Assembly (NCBI GenBank): GCA_009602725.1
Contig: WELB01000257.1
Location: 163,948-176,822, forward strand
DNA length: 12,875 bases
Source of the DNA: Spirogloea muscicola
Taxonomy: Eukaryota; Streptophyta; Zygnematophyceae; Spirogloeales; Spirogloeaceae
Direction of reading: 5' to 3'
Part shown: in pieces, positions 1 to 12,875 of the stretch
Layout: the number at the start of each line of letters is the position of its first letter
Position numbering within the stretch: the first letter of the stretch is position 1
The notes under the pieces: generated by a model
What the model was told of the DNA's origin: nothing
What the model saw: only the letters and a program-made list of their open reading frames with translations
Databases searched by the model: none
Made by a program: the position numbers and the translations under genes

Positions 1-1
1 G

Positions 2-4
2 CCT

Positions 5-41
<37 letters not shown>

Positions 42-3000
42 GCATGAGCGCGCGGGCGCTGGCGGAGGAGATGAACGCGCTCATTGCGCGCGAGCGCCTG
101 CGGGAGGCCGTGGACCTCTTCGACGCCTGGGCGCAGGTGAGGAGGGAGTGAGGAGGGACGGAGAAGGGAGGTAGGAGAGGGGGTGAGGAGCGGGGCGCGC
201 CCAATTGACCGGCGCCGTGCCGCATGTGGGGGCCAGGCCGATGGCGGCGCTGGCGGTCATCGCCGCGCGCCCACGGTGCTGGCCTACAACTTCCTGCTCC
301 ACGCCCGGCTGCGGCTGGGCGCGCCCGCCGCCGCGCTGCTGCCGGTGCTGGCCGCCATGGACGCCGCCGGCGCGCCGCCCAACCTGCTGTCCTTCAATTG
401 CGTGCTCCGTGCCGCCTTCCGCGACGGCGACGCCGACCTCGCCATCCGCCTCCTCGAGAGGTGGGGCCGCAGCAGCCGCCGCCGTCGCCAAAGCCGATGA
501 AGCCAATGCCAAAGCCAAAGCCGATAAAGTCAAGCTAAAGGCAAAGGCAAAGCCAAAGCCAAAGCAAAGGCCAATGCCAATGCCACAGCACAGATGAAGC
601 CAAAGCCAAAGCCAAAGCCAAAGCCAAATCCAAAGCCAATGATGCCTAGCCAAAGGCAAAGCAAAAGCCAAAGCCAAAGCCAAAGCCAGAGGTTAAGCCA
701 AGCATACAGCCAAAGCCGAAGCCAAAGCTGACAAAGCCAAAGCCAGAGCCAAAGCCAAAGCCGATTCTGGGCGGCGCAGGATGGAGGCCGACCCGGCGGC
801 GCAGCCGGACGCAGACTCGTACAACCTCGTGGTCACGCTCGCCGCCAACTCCAGGCGGCCGGGCGCCGCCATGGGCGCGCTGCGGCGCATGGTCGCGCGG
901 GGCTTGCGTCCGACTAGGTGAGGGACAGCCTTCGTCCCCCCATTAGAAGCCCTGATGCCAGGCCGAGCACCAAGTTGGGGAACCGAGAGTGTTCAACTTT
1001 TCCATCTCAGTATCACTATCAGTATCACTATTAGTATCACTACGGTATCGGTATCAGTATCAGTATCAGTATCAGTATCAGTATCGGTGTCAGTATCAGT
1101 ATCAGTATCAGTATCAGTATCAGTATCAGTATCAGTATCTCGGGGCCCATGACTCAGGCCTGACCCCACGCTGGCCACTGTGCCGCTGCCCGCGATTGGC
1201 AGGTCAGCGTACAACGAGGTGCTCTTCTCCTGCTCGCGGCTGCGGCGCACGCGCAACGCCGCCGCGCTGCTGCGCGAGCTCCAGGTGCGCCCCACTGCCC
1301 GAGCCCAGCGCCACTTCCTCGAGGAAGGCTTCCTCCTGCCGTGCTCGGTGTGACCCACCGGGCTCTGCATTGCGGCGTATGCAGGCGCAGGACTTGGTGC
1401 CGGCGGCAACGTCGCTGGGGGAGCTGGCGCTGGCTGCCGCCGAGAAGGGCGACGCCGACTGCGCCCTCCTGGCGCTGCAGCTCGTCTCGGCGCGCCGCCT
1501 CATGCTCGACCAGGGCTCGCTGCTCGTCGTCCTCGACTGCGCCGCGCGCCGTGCCAACACCGCGCTCGCCGAGCAGGTCGGGTCCCACTCGTCCCACGGC
1601 GCATCCCAGTGGGGCAACCCGCATTCATCAACGTTGCGCCAATTCCTGCCTCGGCGGCAGCGAGTCTTACAGCGCCTCACATTGCCTTCTGCAGGCTTGG
1701 GCGATGGCGCTGTCCGACGCTGCGGCGCTCGCATCGGACTCAGGGCTCGCTCCCTCTGGAGCAGCTGCCCCCGCCGCCGCCGATGATGTCGCCGCCGCCG
1801 CAGCCTCGGCGGCGCTCCACCCAGCGCTCCACCTGGCGCGCATTCAGGCGTATGCTGCACGCAAAGACCTGAAGTCGGCGTTCCGGGCAGTGTGTGAGCT
1901 CGAGGCCGCGGGCGCTGGCGACTCACCACTCCCCGAATCCGCGCTCTCGCCCTCTGAGGGCTTGCGGGACTTAACGCTAGCCTGCTCACGCTCACTGCAG
2001 CAGCTCGACGATGTCAGCACTCTGAACTCCTCCCTGGACCGCTCCTCCAGTGTGATTTCCTTGGTGCTTAGATCATTACTTGATTCTGGTCATGGTACTG
2101 TCACAGTAGTCTCGCTACGACTCAGGTGTTCTTGTTCGATGAGAGGTCAGGCTTTTCCTTGAGCAGTGGCTGTCTTAGTGTTGCGAGCCTGCTTCAGATA
2201 TTCACAGCGCCACACATGTTCCACCAATGCTGCTGCAGGCGTTCTACCACCTGGCAGATATGCAGGCGGCAGGCGAGGAGGTGGCGCTCGCCTGCGTCAA
2301 CTGCGTGGTGGCGGGCTGCGGCGCGCTGCGCGACATGGACCGTGCGATGCAGACCTTTGACGAAATTGGGCAGCTCTTCCAGCGTACTCCCAATGTGCAT
2401 TCATACACCGCCCTAGTTGATGGATACGGCCGCGTTAAGCAGGTGACTGCTTATTTAGAGGCGTATGTATCATGCCCATCCATATATGTCCATCCAGTGT
2501 CTAAAGCCCTGGACTTGAAACCCTTCACCTTGATGCCAGGCTAGCAATCAATATGGATAGCTGGTTGAGCAAGTTGACAAAGTCTATCGGACCAGAACGC
2601 CACTACTAATTGAAGCACTCTGCAAGCAGTTCATCTTGATGCTGGAGTGCATGCTGTGCATGTGGTCAGCCCGGGGAGGCGCTGAAGATGTTCCAGGCCA
2701 TAAGAGCAGACAGGCTGGAGCCAGACCTGCACTCGCACATGGCCCTTGCCAATGCATACATCATGAGCCATGACAGCGCTGGTGCCACAGATGCAGTCCA
2801 GTCTATGGTACAGTCAACACTGCCACGCAAAATGCTTCACATCTAGCACACCCTGTTCGCTGGCACCTTTGCACTTACGTAGACAAAGACGTGTAATGGT
2901 TACTCAGATAAATTTCACTCTATGACTTGAAGGTGGGCTACAGTGTCTTCCTACCAGTGCCAATTAAGATTTGGCCTTGGATCTGCTAGGTTTGCAGATT

Positions 3001-3294
3001 ATCTTTAAGTCCATCAGCACCGCTTGTCATAACAATCAGCATCTGCTGCTTGTGAATGAGCAGGTCGATGCGGGCCACACTCCCCGGCGGGACCTCCTCA
3101 TCCGCCTTCTCCGACGCTGCCAGCGTACTGGTGACGCTACTGGGGCAGATGTCGCTCTGCAGCTGTTGCGGCGGCTCCTGTACCGGCCACCACACATCGT
3201 GGAGGTGCGCCGGCGGGAGCTTCTGCAGGAGCTTGTCAAAGGCCGGCAGCAGCTCAGAGCTGGAGACATGCCTCGCGCAGTCCGGCAGTCATAA
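2..3294 (+). CDS. P-class pentatricopeptide repeat protein, nine exons, 5' partial
   Basis: Proposed exons: <2-136, 237-460, 780-917, 1203-1284, 1385-1576, 1695-2012, 2239-2442, 2670-2807, 3064-3294 (stop TAA 3292-3294). All introns are GT-AG. From the ATG at 44 this gives 539 residues. The frame is open upstream through a poly-Ala stretch to the window edge, so the true start and any transit peptide are probably outside. Tandem helical repeats of 35-36 residues start near residues 45 (VLAYN), 81 (LLSFN), 117 (ADSYN), 152 (RSAYN), 187, 222, about 288, 332, 365, 402 (VHSYT) and 437. The 35-residue spacing is kept across splice junctions, which is the main support for the exon model. Residues about 254-283 are an Ala/Asp-rich low-complexity insert between repeats. 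PPR proteins of this class bind organellar RNA and affect its stability, processing or translation; the target here is unknown. There is no DYW or SMR C-terminal domain; the tail is basic. The exon 6 donor (2013) is the least certain junction but fits the repeat pattern. Confidence 0.85.
9..41. repeat. (CGG)11 trinucleotide tract
   Basis: Eleven perfect CGG units just before the ATG at 44. In the PPR gene's frame they read as an alanine run, so they are either coding (N-terminal poly-Ala of a longer protein) or 5' UTR. The window edge prevents a decision. Confidence 0.9.
488..763. repeat. Degenerate AAAGCC hexanucleotide array in PPR intron 2
   Basis: About 275 bp made almost entirely of AAAGCC units with point variants (AATGCC, GATGAAGCC, AAAGGC). 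It fills most of intron 2 (461-779). It is open in several frames as Lys-Ala, Lys-Pro or, on the other strand, Leu-Ala/Leu-Trp dipeptide runs. These are artefacts of the six-base period. Splicing it out joins two PPR repeat halves (…LLER to MEADP…), so it is intronic. Confidence 0.9.
1009..1139. repeat. AGTATC hexanucleotide array in PPR intron 3
   Basis: Array of GTATCA units: near-perfect from 1045 to 1139 (about 16 units, with one GGTGTC variant), degenerate before that (CACTATC, CACTATT). It lies inside intron 3 (918-1202), about 60 bp upstream of the acceptor. It reads as Ser-Val or Gln-Tyr on + and Asp-Thr on -, which are not real proteins. Confidence 0.92.
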
Positions 3295-3307
3295 GAGGCC
3301 CATGGCT

Positions 3308-3329
3308 GCTGGTCACAAGCTGGTCACAA
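3308..3329. repeat. 11-bp tandem duplication GCTGGTCACAA x2
   Basis: Two perfect adjacent copies just after the PPR stop codon, in the presumed 3' UTR. Probably a small slippage duplication. Confidence 0.85.
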
Positions 3330-3489
3330 GCCCACGATGGCACTGTAGTACAGAATCGTGGTCATTGCAACTATGGAACCATTGAGACAACAGACTGCTA
3401 TTAGGTACAGCTTTGCGTCCTTCGTCTGCCCCACTTAGCAGATCAGAGGAGCTCATTGACTTTGTAGCAGTGGCTTGTCGCATTGACTT

Positions 3490-3494
3490 TGTAA
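3490..3494 (+). terminator. Candidate TGTAA polyadenylation signal of the PPR gene
   Basis: TGTAA, the motif commonly used as a poly(A) signal in chlorophyte algae, occurs about 195 bp after the PPR stop codon. A five-base motif is weak evidence by itself. I found no matching TGTAA on the - strand within the spacer for the LACS gene. Confidence 0.3.
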
Positions 3495-3847
3495 TTTTGA
3501 CCAACTTCTTAATGACAATAGACAAGAGACAGCTCTGGACTCCCCCTTTCTGTGCACAGAATTGCAAAACAGGTGCAAACGGCCAGGCCTTGGGACCGCT
3601 ATTTGTAGTCCCAAGAGCTGCTGCGAATTTGGAGATGAAAAGTGTCTAATTTAAGGTGGTGTGAGCTAAGCGAGAGGACAACTGTCAAGCAATGGAAGCG
3701 AAAGCATGGATGTCAGCCAGCCGCAGACTAGCGCTTTCTGATGTTCCTCTCTGTCTTGTGACTCCTATCTTAACAAGGTGATATTGGTTGTTAGAGGTGC
3801 TCTCACATTGGAACAGCTACCCTCGAAAGTGCCACTACGGCTGCACA

Positions 3848-8734
<4,887 letters not shown>

Positions 8735-9208
8735 GGCACCTGGAAGCTGGGCCTGCTCAGGCAGCGGCCGGCTCGCGCGTCCGTGCAATGAAGTTGTCGA
8801 GAGCGCACGGCCAGATGTAGAGCTGAGCAGGGAGCGCGCTCGACCGCAGTCCCGGTGCCCGACGGGCCAGCCTAGCTCAGCAGGCCCTGTGGGCCGCTCC
8901 TCCTAGCAAATGCGCAGGGCAAGCCGGCAGGAGCCGCGCAACACGCTGTCGTCTACAGTGTGACGTCTCAATGGTTGCCGGCAAGGCGCTCAGCCAGGCC
9001 GAGCGGAAGGCCGTCTCCCGCTGCCGGAGGAGTCGCTGAGGACCAGCTCGAAGTGCGAGGTGTGCAGTGGTCACAATGACCATGTCAGAGCGTCGGCGCC
9101 GCCACCAAGCTACTGAGCGGCCCGCCGGCACACGGCTCCCGGACGCCTCTAGGCTCCGAGAGAGCCTCGCGCGGCGCCGCCTCAAAGGGCGCCGAATAGT
9201 TGGCGGCG

Positions 9209-9255
<47 letters not shown>

Positions 9256-9647
9256 CACCAGATAGCTACCGCGATGGGGGGTAAGAGGTAAAGCACCTTC
9301 CGCTAGCCACGTGTCCTGTGTGTGCTACGTGTCGTGCTCTGGTGCGATGTTGGGGTTGCCCGTGGCGCGGCGTAGATGAGTGATAATGGCGAGTGACGGG
9401 GATGACGAATGACGGGAAGCTGACAAGTGACAAGTTGAAGTCGAGCAATGCACGGGCCCCGCCGCCAGACCGGCGCCACAGCGCGAGATTGTCAGCGTGT
9501 GCTGACCTTGTCCATTTCTTTGGGCTGGCCTTTCCCAGCTGAAGCCAAAGAGGAGAACTCCGTGTATTAGAAACAAATGTAGGCCAAATGGCCAAGTACA
9601 AAGGCAAGCACATCTAAAGATCCACAACCCACAGCAGATTGACCCGC
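8735..9647. other. LACS upstream region, no convincing gene
   Basis: About 900 bp between the LACS start codon and the end of the retroelement ORF. It should contain the LACS 5' UTR and promoter. Short open frames here (for example + 9067-9291 and - 8877-9296) are rich in Arg/Gly/Pro, are driven by the GGC tract and resemble nothing known. No TATA-like element stands out. Confidence 0.6.
9211..9255. repeat. (GGC)15 trinucleotide tract upstream of LACS
   Basis: Fifteen perfect GGC units on +, read as GCC on the LACS strand, about 480 bp upstream of the LACS ATG. Position fits promoter or distal 5' UTR. The poly-Gly and poly-Pro readings are artefacts. Confidence 0.95.
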
Positions 9648-9665
9648 TCAATAACCACGGGTCAA
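9639..9665. repeat. 8-bp inverted repeat around the retroelement ORF stop codon
   Basis: TTGACCCG (9639-9646) and CGGGTCAA (9658-9665) with an 11-nt loop that contains the TGA stop (9650-9648 on -). Possible 3' hairpin; the short stem allows coincidence. Confidence 0.6.
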
Positions 9666-12600
9666 AACATAAAGGTCACTAATCGATGCATGAATACTAG
9701 ATGCCAGATACGGAGCTCTTCCGCCACCAACTAGAGCTCGCCCAGCTTTCTGGTGCAAGGCACTAGCCTGAGCACGCTGCAAACTGGCCGAAGCTCGTCG
9801 TCGCAAGAGCGACAGATATGCAGCTGGCAAGCCCATCTCAGTCGGAAACACATCTGCACGTCGAGTGTAGCATAGATTGGCAATATTTTGAAGGAGAGTG
9901 TGGAAACGAGGAGCCAGGCAGCCAAAGATGTCGATTGCCGCTGGCAGGAGCTGATCGCATTGGGGGTAATCGGAGTAGTGCCGCAGTTTTCTTTGTTCTG
10001 CACCGCCCATTGCATGCCCAGCGATGTTTGTCGATGCTGGGCCTTTATGTGCCCCCGTAACAATATTTCGGACATCGCTTCAACTCTTCCTCGGCCTCCC
10101 GCCTAACTGCCTGCTTGGGTGCGCTAGTGCAAGTGCGGCTTCCGTGCAGAGGGTGCTGTGCTCGCCACTCACATGCTGAGATGCCCCACTGGACCAGAAG
10201 TGGTGGGCATTCACAACCTCCTTCGCGATGCCCTGGCGGGCTTGATGCGCGACGCCGGCTACCGTGCGGTCGTGGAAGTCAACAATATCATGCCTATCAC
10301 CATGGACGCCCAGGGACGTCGTCATCGTTGCACACTTGACATTGTGGGCGTGCAACCTGGTGGAGGACCACGGGCCCTGGGCACAAGGCGTTGGCGACGG
10401 GGGGAGAGGTGATCCAGTCAGTGGCACCAGGTGTGGCCAGAGAAATAAGTCTTGCCAAGCTCCTTGAATTGTTCTGAATCTCTGGCAGCCTCCTCAACCT
10501 TCTGTGGCGTTTGTCTTCCACTGCCGTAACCAGTCTGGATTGTGCCCATCTATCAGAAGCTTGGGCGAGGGCGGAGAATGGCGTGAGTAGGAGAGAGAGG
10601 GGAAAGAGCTGATGACTGAGTCGCGGATGCTCCTCAGATTCGCTTGGAAGGGGAAGGAGTCTTCCTCCACATTGCGTACAGGGTCGTGGAGGCAAGGGAA
10701 GCGCATGGGGAGCAGGGAGGCGATCTGGTGCCAGCAACCCAGGAAGGCTGCTTGCCCCATCTGCTCCAACGACCGGCAGCCAAGGCCGCCCATGTGAGTA
10801 GGGAGGGAGGCCTGGAGGAAAGCTGAAGCTGAGGGGAAAGATGAAGAATGTAGTAGGGATGCCAGGGACTGCTGAAGGGAGTCATCATATTCCTTGTAGA
10901 GCTCCGCCACCATGCCCAATGGGGCGACTGTCCGTTGGTTGCAGATAGCAAGCTCGTTGGCCGATGCAGCGGGTGAGGATGGCCAACGCCAGCTGCGTGT
11001 CCCCAAGGAGGGGAAGGGAAGGAAGGGGGTTGAGGTGTTTTTGAAGGCGTTCCCGCTAGTCCACCGCCACGTGAGCTGGTGTACTGAAGAGGACCTTGAG
11101 GATGGCCAGCCCATTGGCAGGGGTCTGACAGCCGTGGGGGGGGAGCTGAAGGTTGGCAGGGAGACCGCGTGGGGACCAGGCCACGCTCTTGGACGGGCAA
11201 ACCCGCAGGCCCATCAGGTCCAATTCGCAAACCAGCAAGGGGTAAGCCGCCATGACTTCAGCTGGAGGTCCAAAAATGTGAGTGTCATCCGCGTAGGAAA
11301 GGAAGAGGAGGTCTGGGTGTTGGCTCTGGGTGCGCCGAATAGCCCGGCAATGTGCCAATGTAAACAGGATTGGGCTAAGGGGATCCCCCTGGCGTAAGCC
11401 AGAAGATGACCACAGTCTTCCACGACTCTCCAGCTTGCCACAGCAGCCGCCCTGGGCGGCCATAGGCCATGAGGAAAAAGGATATAAGGGAAGGGAAGTC
11501 GTCGCGCAGCTCCTCCATGATGACTCTGCGCTCCACTGTGTTAAAGGCGTTACTGATATCCAGCCCAAGGACCATCATTGAAGGGTCCACATCAAGAGCA
11601 GCACGGATGCCGTGGACGAGGGCCTCCGCCCCACAGGACATGCCAGCACCAAATTGGTGGGGTGATAGATGGCTGGTCAGCTGGGGTTTCAGCACGCTGC
11701 ACACGGCCTTTGATACCAGCCGCATGACAACCTCCGTCATCGCAATGGGTCTCACACCGCCTGTTGGCTTCGCAAGGGCTAGCAGGTGGCTGGAGTTTGA
11801 GGCGTCGGCAATGCGTGGTGGAATGGCAGCCCTGGCGATGTGCCGGCAGGTGGACAGGAACAGGGAGAAGCTCCTCTCATCCCCATCAAGAAATAGGTCC
11901 TGTAGGTGCTCAAAGAGCCATCCAGAAGGGCCTCCAGACACCATTCGGGGGGCTTTGGTCAGGGCCACACGGAGCGCCTTCTGCCAATAGGTCAAGAGGA
12001 TTGGGGAGCTCGCCAGCCCAGGGCTCAAGGGGGTGTTGTGGAGGGGGTGGAGCTGTCGCAAGATAGCCTCTGTGGCGTCGTTGGTAGTAGCCAGGGGGTC
12101 AGGGCAAAGGGCCTGAGCGGCCCGGGAAAATTCTCCTGCCCTGCCAAAGCGTCTTGTGCGCGCTAGATTGCCAGCTGTAGACTGTTGAGAGGGCTGGTTG
12201 ACTGATCCATTGCGCGCCCGCCGCTGCGAGAGCGTGACTCGAGCAGCTGCTGCACGCTGCTGAGCCAACTCCTCCCATTTTCCACTTGTAAATTTAGCCA
12301 GTCAGTCTTGGAAAGTCTTGCGGCCTCCGACGCCAAAAGAGGGAAGATGGCCAAGAACAAGCTTGGGGAAAAGCATGTACAAGGCCCAGGCCGCCTCGTC
12401 CATAGAGTCCGCTTCAATGCGAGCAAGGTAAGGCGTAAGAACCTTGGTGCACTCACGACGTGCCCATCTGGGAATGTGGCGTAGGTTTTGGAGGCCGTCA
12501 GGGATGAGAAGGGAGGTGAGGTCCACTGTGGCGGCCCAATGCCAGCTCTCTGAAGAAGGGGGTGGTGGAGGCCGGACGGTGCCCGGCACATGTGAACTTG

Positions 12601-12797
12601 CAGCCAGCTCCTGCTGATTCTAGCGATTGTGGCAGTGATAGGCATGGACTGGCAGCACTCTCGTGCGGAATCGTCGCTGGCATACTGGGCAGGGGACTCT
12701 CTGGTCTGGAGCATTTGGGAGGCCCGTGTGGACTGGGCTCGGGTCGTGAGACCGACCCTGCTGATGGCGAGGTCGTTCGTGATGGTCACCAGGTTAA
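9648..12797 (-). pseudogene. Degenerate non-LTR retrotransposon ORF: finger, reverse transcriptase, endonuclease-like region
   Basis: Reading on -: a CPVC…HAYHC zinc finger (12691-12632). Then a helical N-terminal region with WARRE…AWALYMLFPKLVLG (about 12490-12345). Then the RT: AKPTGGVRPIAM; motif A GLDISNAFNTV with Asp at 11560-11558; motif B GLRQGDPLSP (11400-11371); motif C YADD (11295-11284). Then a thumb/connection region with LLGDTQLALAIL and LPTHMGGLGCRSL. After the inverted segment (separate entry) comes a C-terminal tail with AAIDIFGCLAPRFH and ASLQRAQASA, ending at TGA 9650-9648. Catalytic Asp residues of A and C are intact. Breaks: in-frame TAG 12622-12620, TGA 12304-12302, TAG 11058-11056; frameshifts near 11410-11445, 10900-10930, 10470-10500, 10125 and about 10000-10040. 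The reverse transcriptase call is firm. The exact clade is inferred (see the inverted segment). The copy cannot make a full protein. Confidence 0.88.
10059..10396 (+). other. Inverted internal segment of the retroelement ORF (Cys-His cluster and endonuclease-like region)
   Basis: On + this segment reads TIFRTSLQLFLGLPP, then, after a frameshift near 10125, CKCG…LATHMLRCP (C-x-C-x11-H-x3-C), then IHNLLRDALAGLMRDAGY…VVEV and RHRCTLDIVGV. This order (LGLP, CCHC cluster, HN-x-LRDAL, then E…D-I-V) is what normally follows the RT in elements with a restriction-like endonuclease. Here it sits on the opposite strand from the RT (right) and the C-terminal tail (left). A 7-bp inverted repeat bounds it: CCCCCGT 10052-10058 and ACGGGGG 10397-10403. 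On - the RT side reads …DWITSPPV up to this repeat, and the + segment resumes V-T-I-FRTSL from it in the same frame. The E and D residues could be part of a PD-(D/E)XK nuclease, which would suggest an R2/NeSL-like element. That assignment is inference. Confidence 0.8.
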
Positions 12798-12833
12798 GGA
12801 GAAAACGCGCGCGTTTGCCACGAGGGCGGCCGG

Positions 12834-12865
12834 AACTGGGCCCTCCTCCCGAGGAGGGCCCAGTT
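12834..12865. repeat. Perfect 15-bp-stem palindrome at the window end
   Basis: Left arm AACTGGGCCCTCCTC (12834-12848), CC spacer, right arm GAGGAGGGCCCAGTT (12851-12865). Perfect pairing. It lies in the 5' leader of the retroelement or just outside it, and the window ends 10 bp later in a C run. Confidence 0.97.
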
Positions 12866-12875
12866 TTGACCCCCC

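Larger units (their letters stand above)
3295..3847. other. Convergent intergenic spacer (3' regions of PPR and LACS genes)
   Basis: About 550 bp between the PPR stop codon and the LACS stop codon, which face each other. No ORF here resembles a known protein and none has coding character. It presumably holds both 3' UTRs and their cleavage sites. Confidence 0.7.
9648..12875 (-). mobile_element. Non-LTR retrotransposon copy (5' limit at or beyond window end)
   Basis: Extent of the element as far as it can be seen. No long terminal repeats, protease or integrase were found, which fits a LINE-type element. A poly(A) tail or target-site duplication is not evident on the low-coordinate (3') side. 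The 5' leader on - contains the hairpin at 12834-12865, and the window stops there. Confidence 0.7.

Noticed and set aside
81-683. Long open frames on both strands with Leu-Trp, Leu-Ala, Ala-Phe or Lys-Ala/Lys-Pro runs
   Set aside because: They are produced by the six-base period of the AAAGCC array in PPR intron 2 and have no coding support.
461-1202. Hexamer arrays as a CRISPR-like or centromeric satellite
   Set aside because: The units are only 6 bp with no spacers, and both arrays lie within introns of an apparently intact gene.
955-1409. Open frames with Ser-Val, Gln-Tyr or Asp-Thr dipeptide repeats
   Set aside because: Same cause, from the AGTATC array in intron 3; the flanking PPR repeats join properly only if the array is spliced out.
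1204-1995. 263-residue Arg/Ala-rich open frame on the - strand
   Set aside because: Antisense shadow of GC-rich PPR exons 4 to 6; the + strand reading has the clear repeat motif.
8877-9296. - strand ORF with a poly-Pro run and + strand ORF (9067-9291) with a poly-Gly run
   Set aside because: Both are readings of the (GGC)15 tract in GC-rich DNA, with no recognisable domain and no splice or context support.
9648-10412. Two separate retroelement fragments inserted in opposite orientations
   Set aside because: The + segment and the flanking - segments are consecutive, non-overlapping parts of one protein, and one junction restores the frame exactly at a 7-bp inverted repeat; one element with an internal inversion is simpler.
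12302-12622. In-frame TAG and TGA in the retroelement as evidence of a non-standard genetic code
   Set aside because: The element also has several frameshifts, and the LACS gene reads 748 sense codons and stops at TGA, so decay is the simpler explanation.
12163-12789. 208-residue - strand ORF with an ATG, overlapping the retroelement N-terminus
   Set aside because: The finger motif and the downstream RT are in a different frame; this longer frame shows no domain and is a by-product of stops in the true frame.

Overview
The window is eukaryotic nuclear DNA, most likely from a green alga. It holds two spliced genes with canonical GT-AG introns and one decayed non-LTR retroelement. The green-lineage call rests on a plant-type long-chain acyl-CoA synthetase (LACS8/LACS9-like), a P-class pentatricopeptide repeat (PPR) gene, very GC-rich coding sequence and many trinucleotide and hexanucleotide arrays. 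I cannot name the species.

Layout: (1) Positions 2-3294, + strand: a nine-exon PPR gene whose 5' end runs off the window. Introns 2 and 3 carry two different hexanucleotide arrays (AAAGCC-type and AGTATC-type). (2) 3295-3847: a tail-to-tail intergenic spacer. (3) 3848-8734, - strand: a complete twelve-exon LACS gene. All splice junctions could be placed by frame and family motifs, giving 748 residues. (4) 8735-9647: the LACS upstream region with a (GGC)15 tract; no convincing gene. (5) 9648 to about 12875, - strand: a degenerate non-LTR retroelement. It has a C2H2-like finger, a reverse transcriptase with recognisable motifs A, B and C, a Cys-His cluster followed by a possible restriction-like endonuclease, and a conserved C-terminal tail. 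It is broken by stops and frameshifts. The window ends in a perfect 15-bp-stem hairpin.

The most notable observation is inside the retroelement. About 338 bp (10059-10396), encoding the Cys-His/endonuclease-like part, lies in the opposite orientation to the sequence on both sides. A 7-bp inverted repeat (CCCCCGT / ACGGGGG) sits exactly at the two ends. Flipping the segment back at that repeat rejoins the reading frame at the first junction without adding or losing a base.

The two host genes show no functional link. The PPR protein is expected to bind organellar RNA. The LACS is expected to activate fatty acids at an endomembrane or plastid envelope. Their convergence looks like simple neighbourhood. 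I found no RNA gene, CRISPR array or clearly new multi-gene system.
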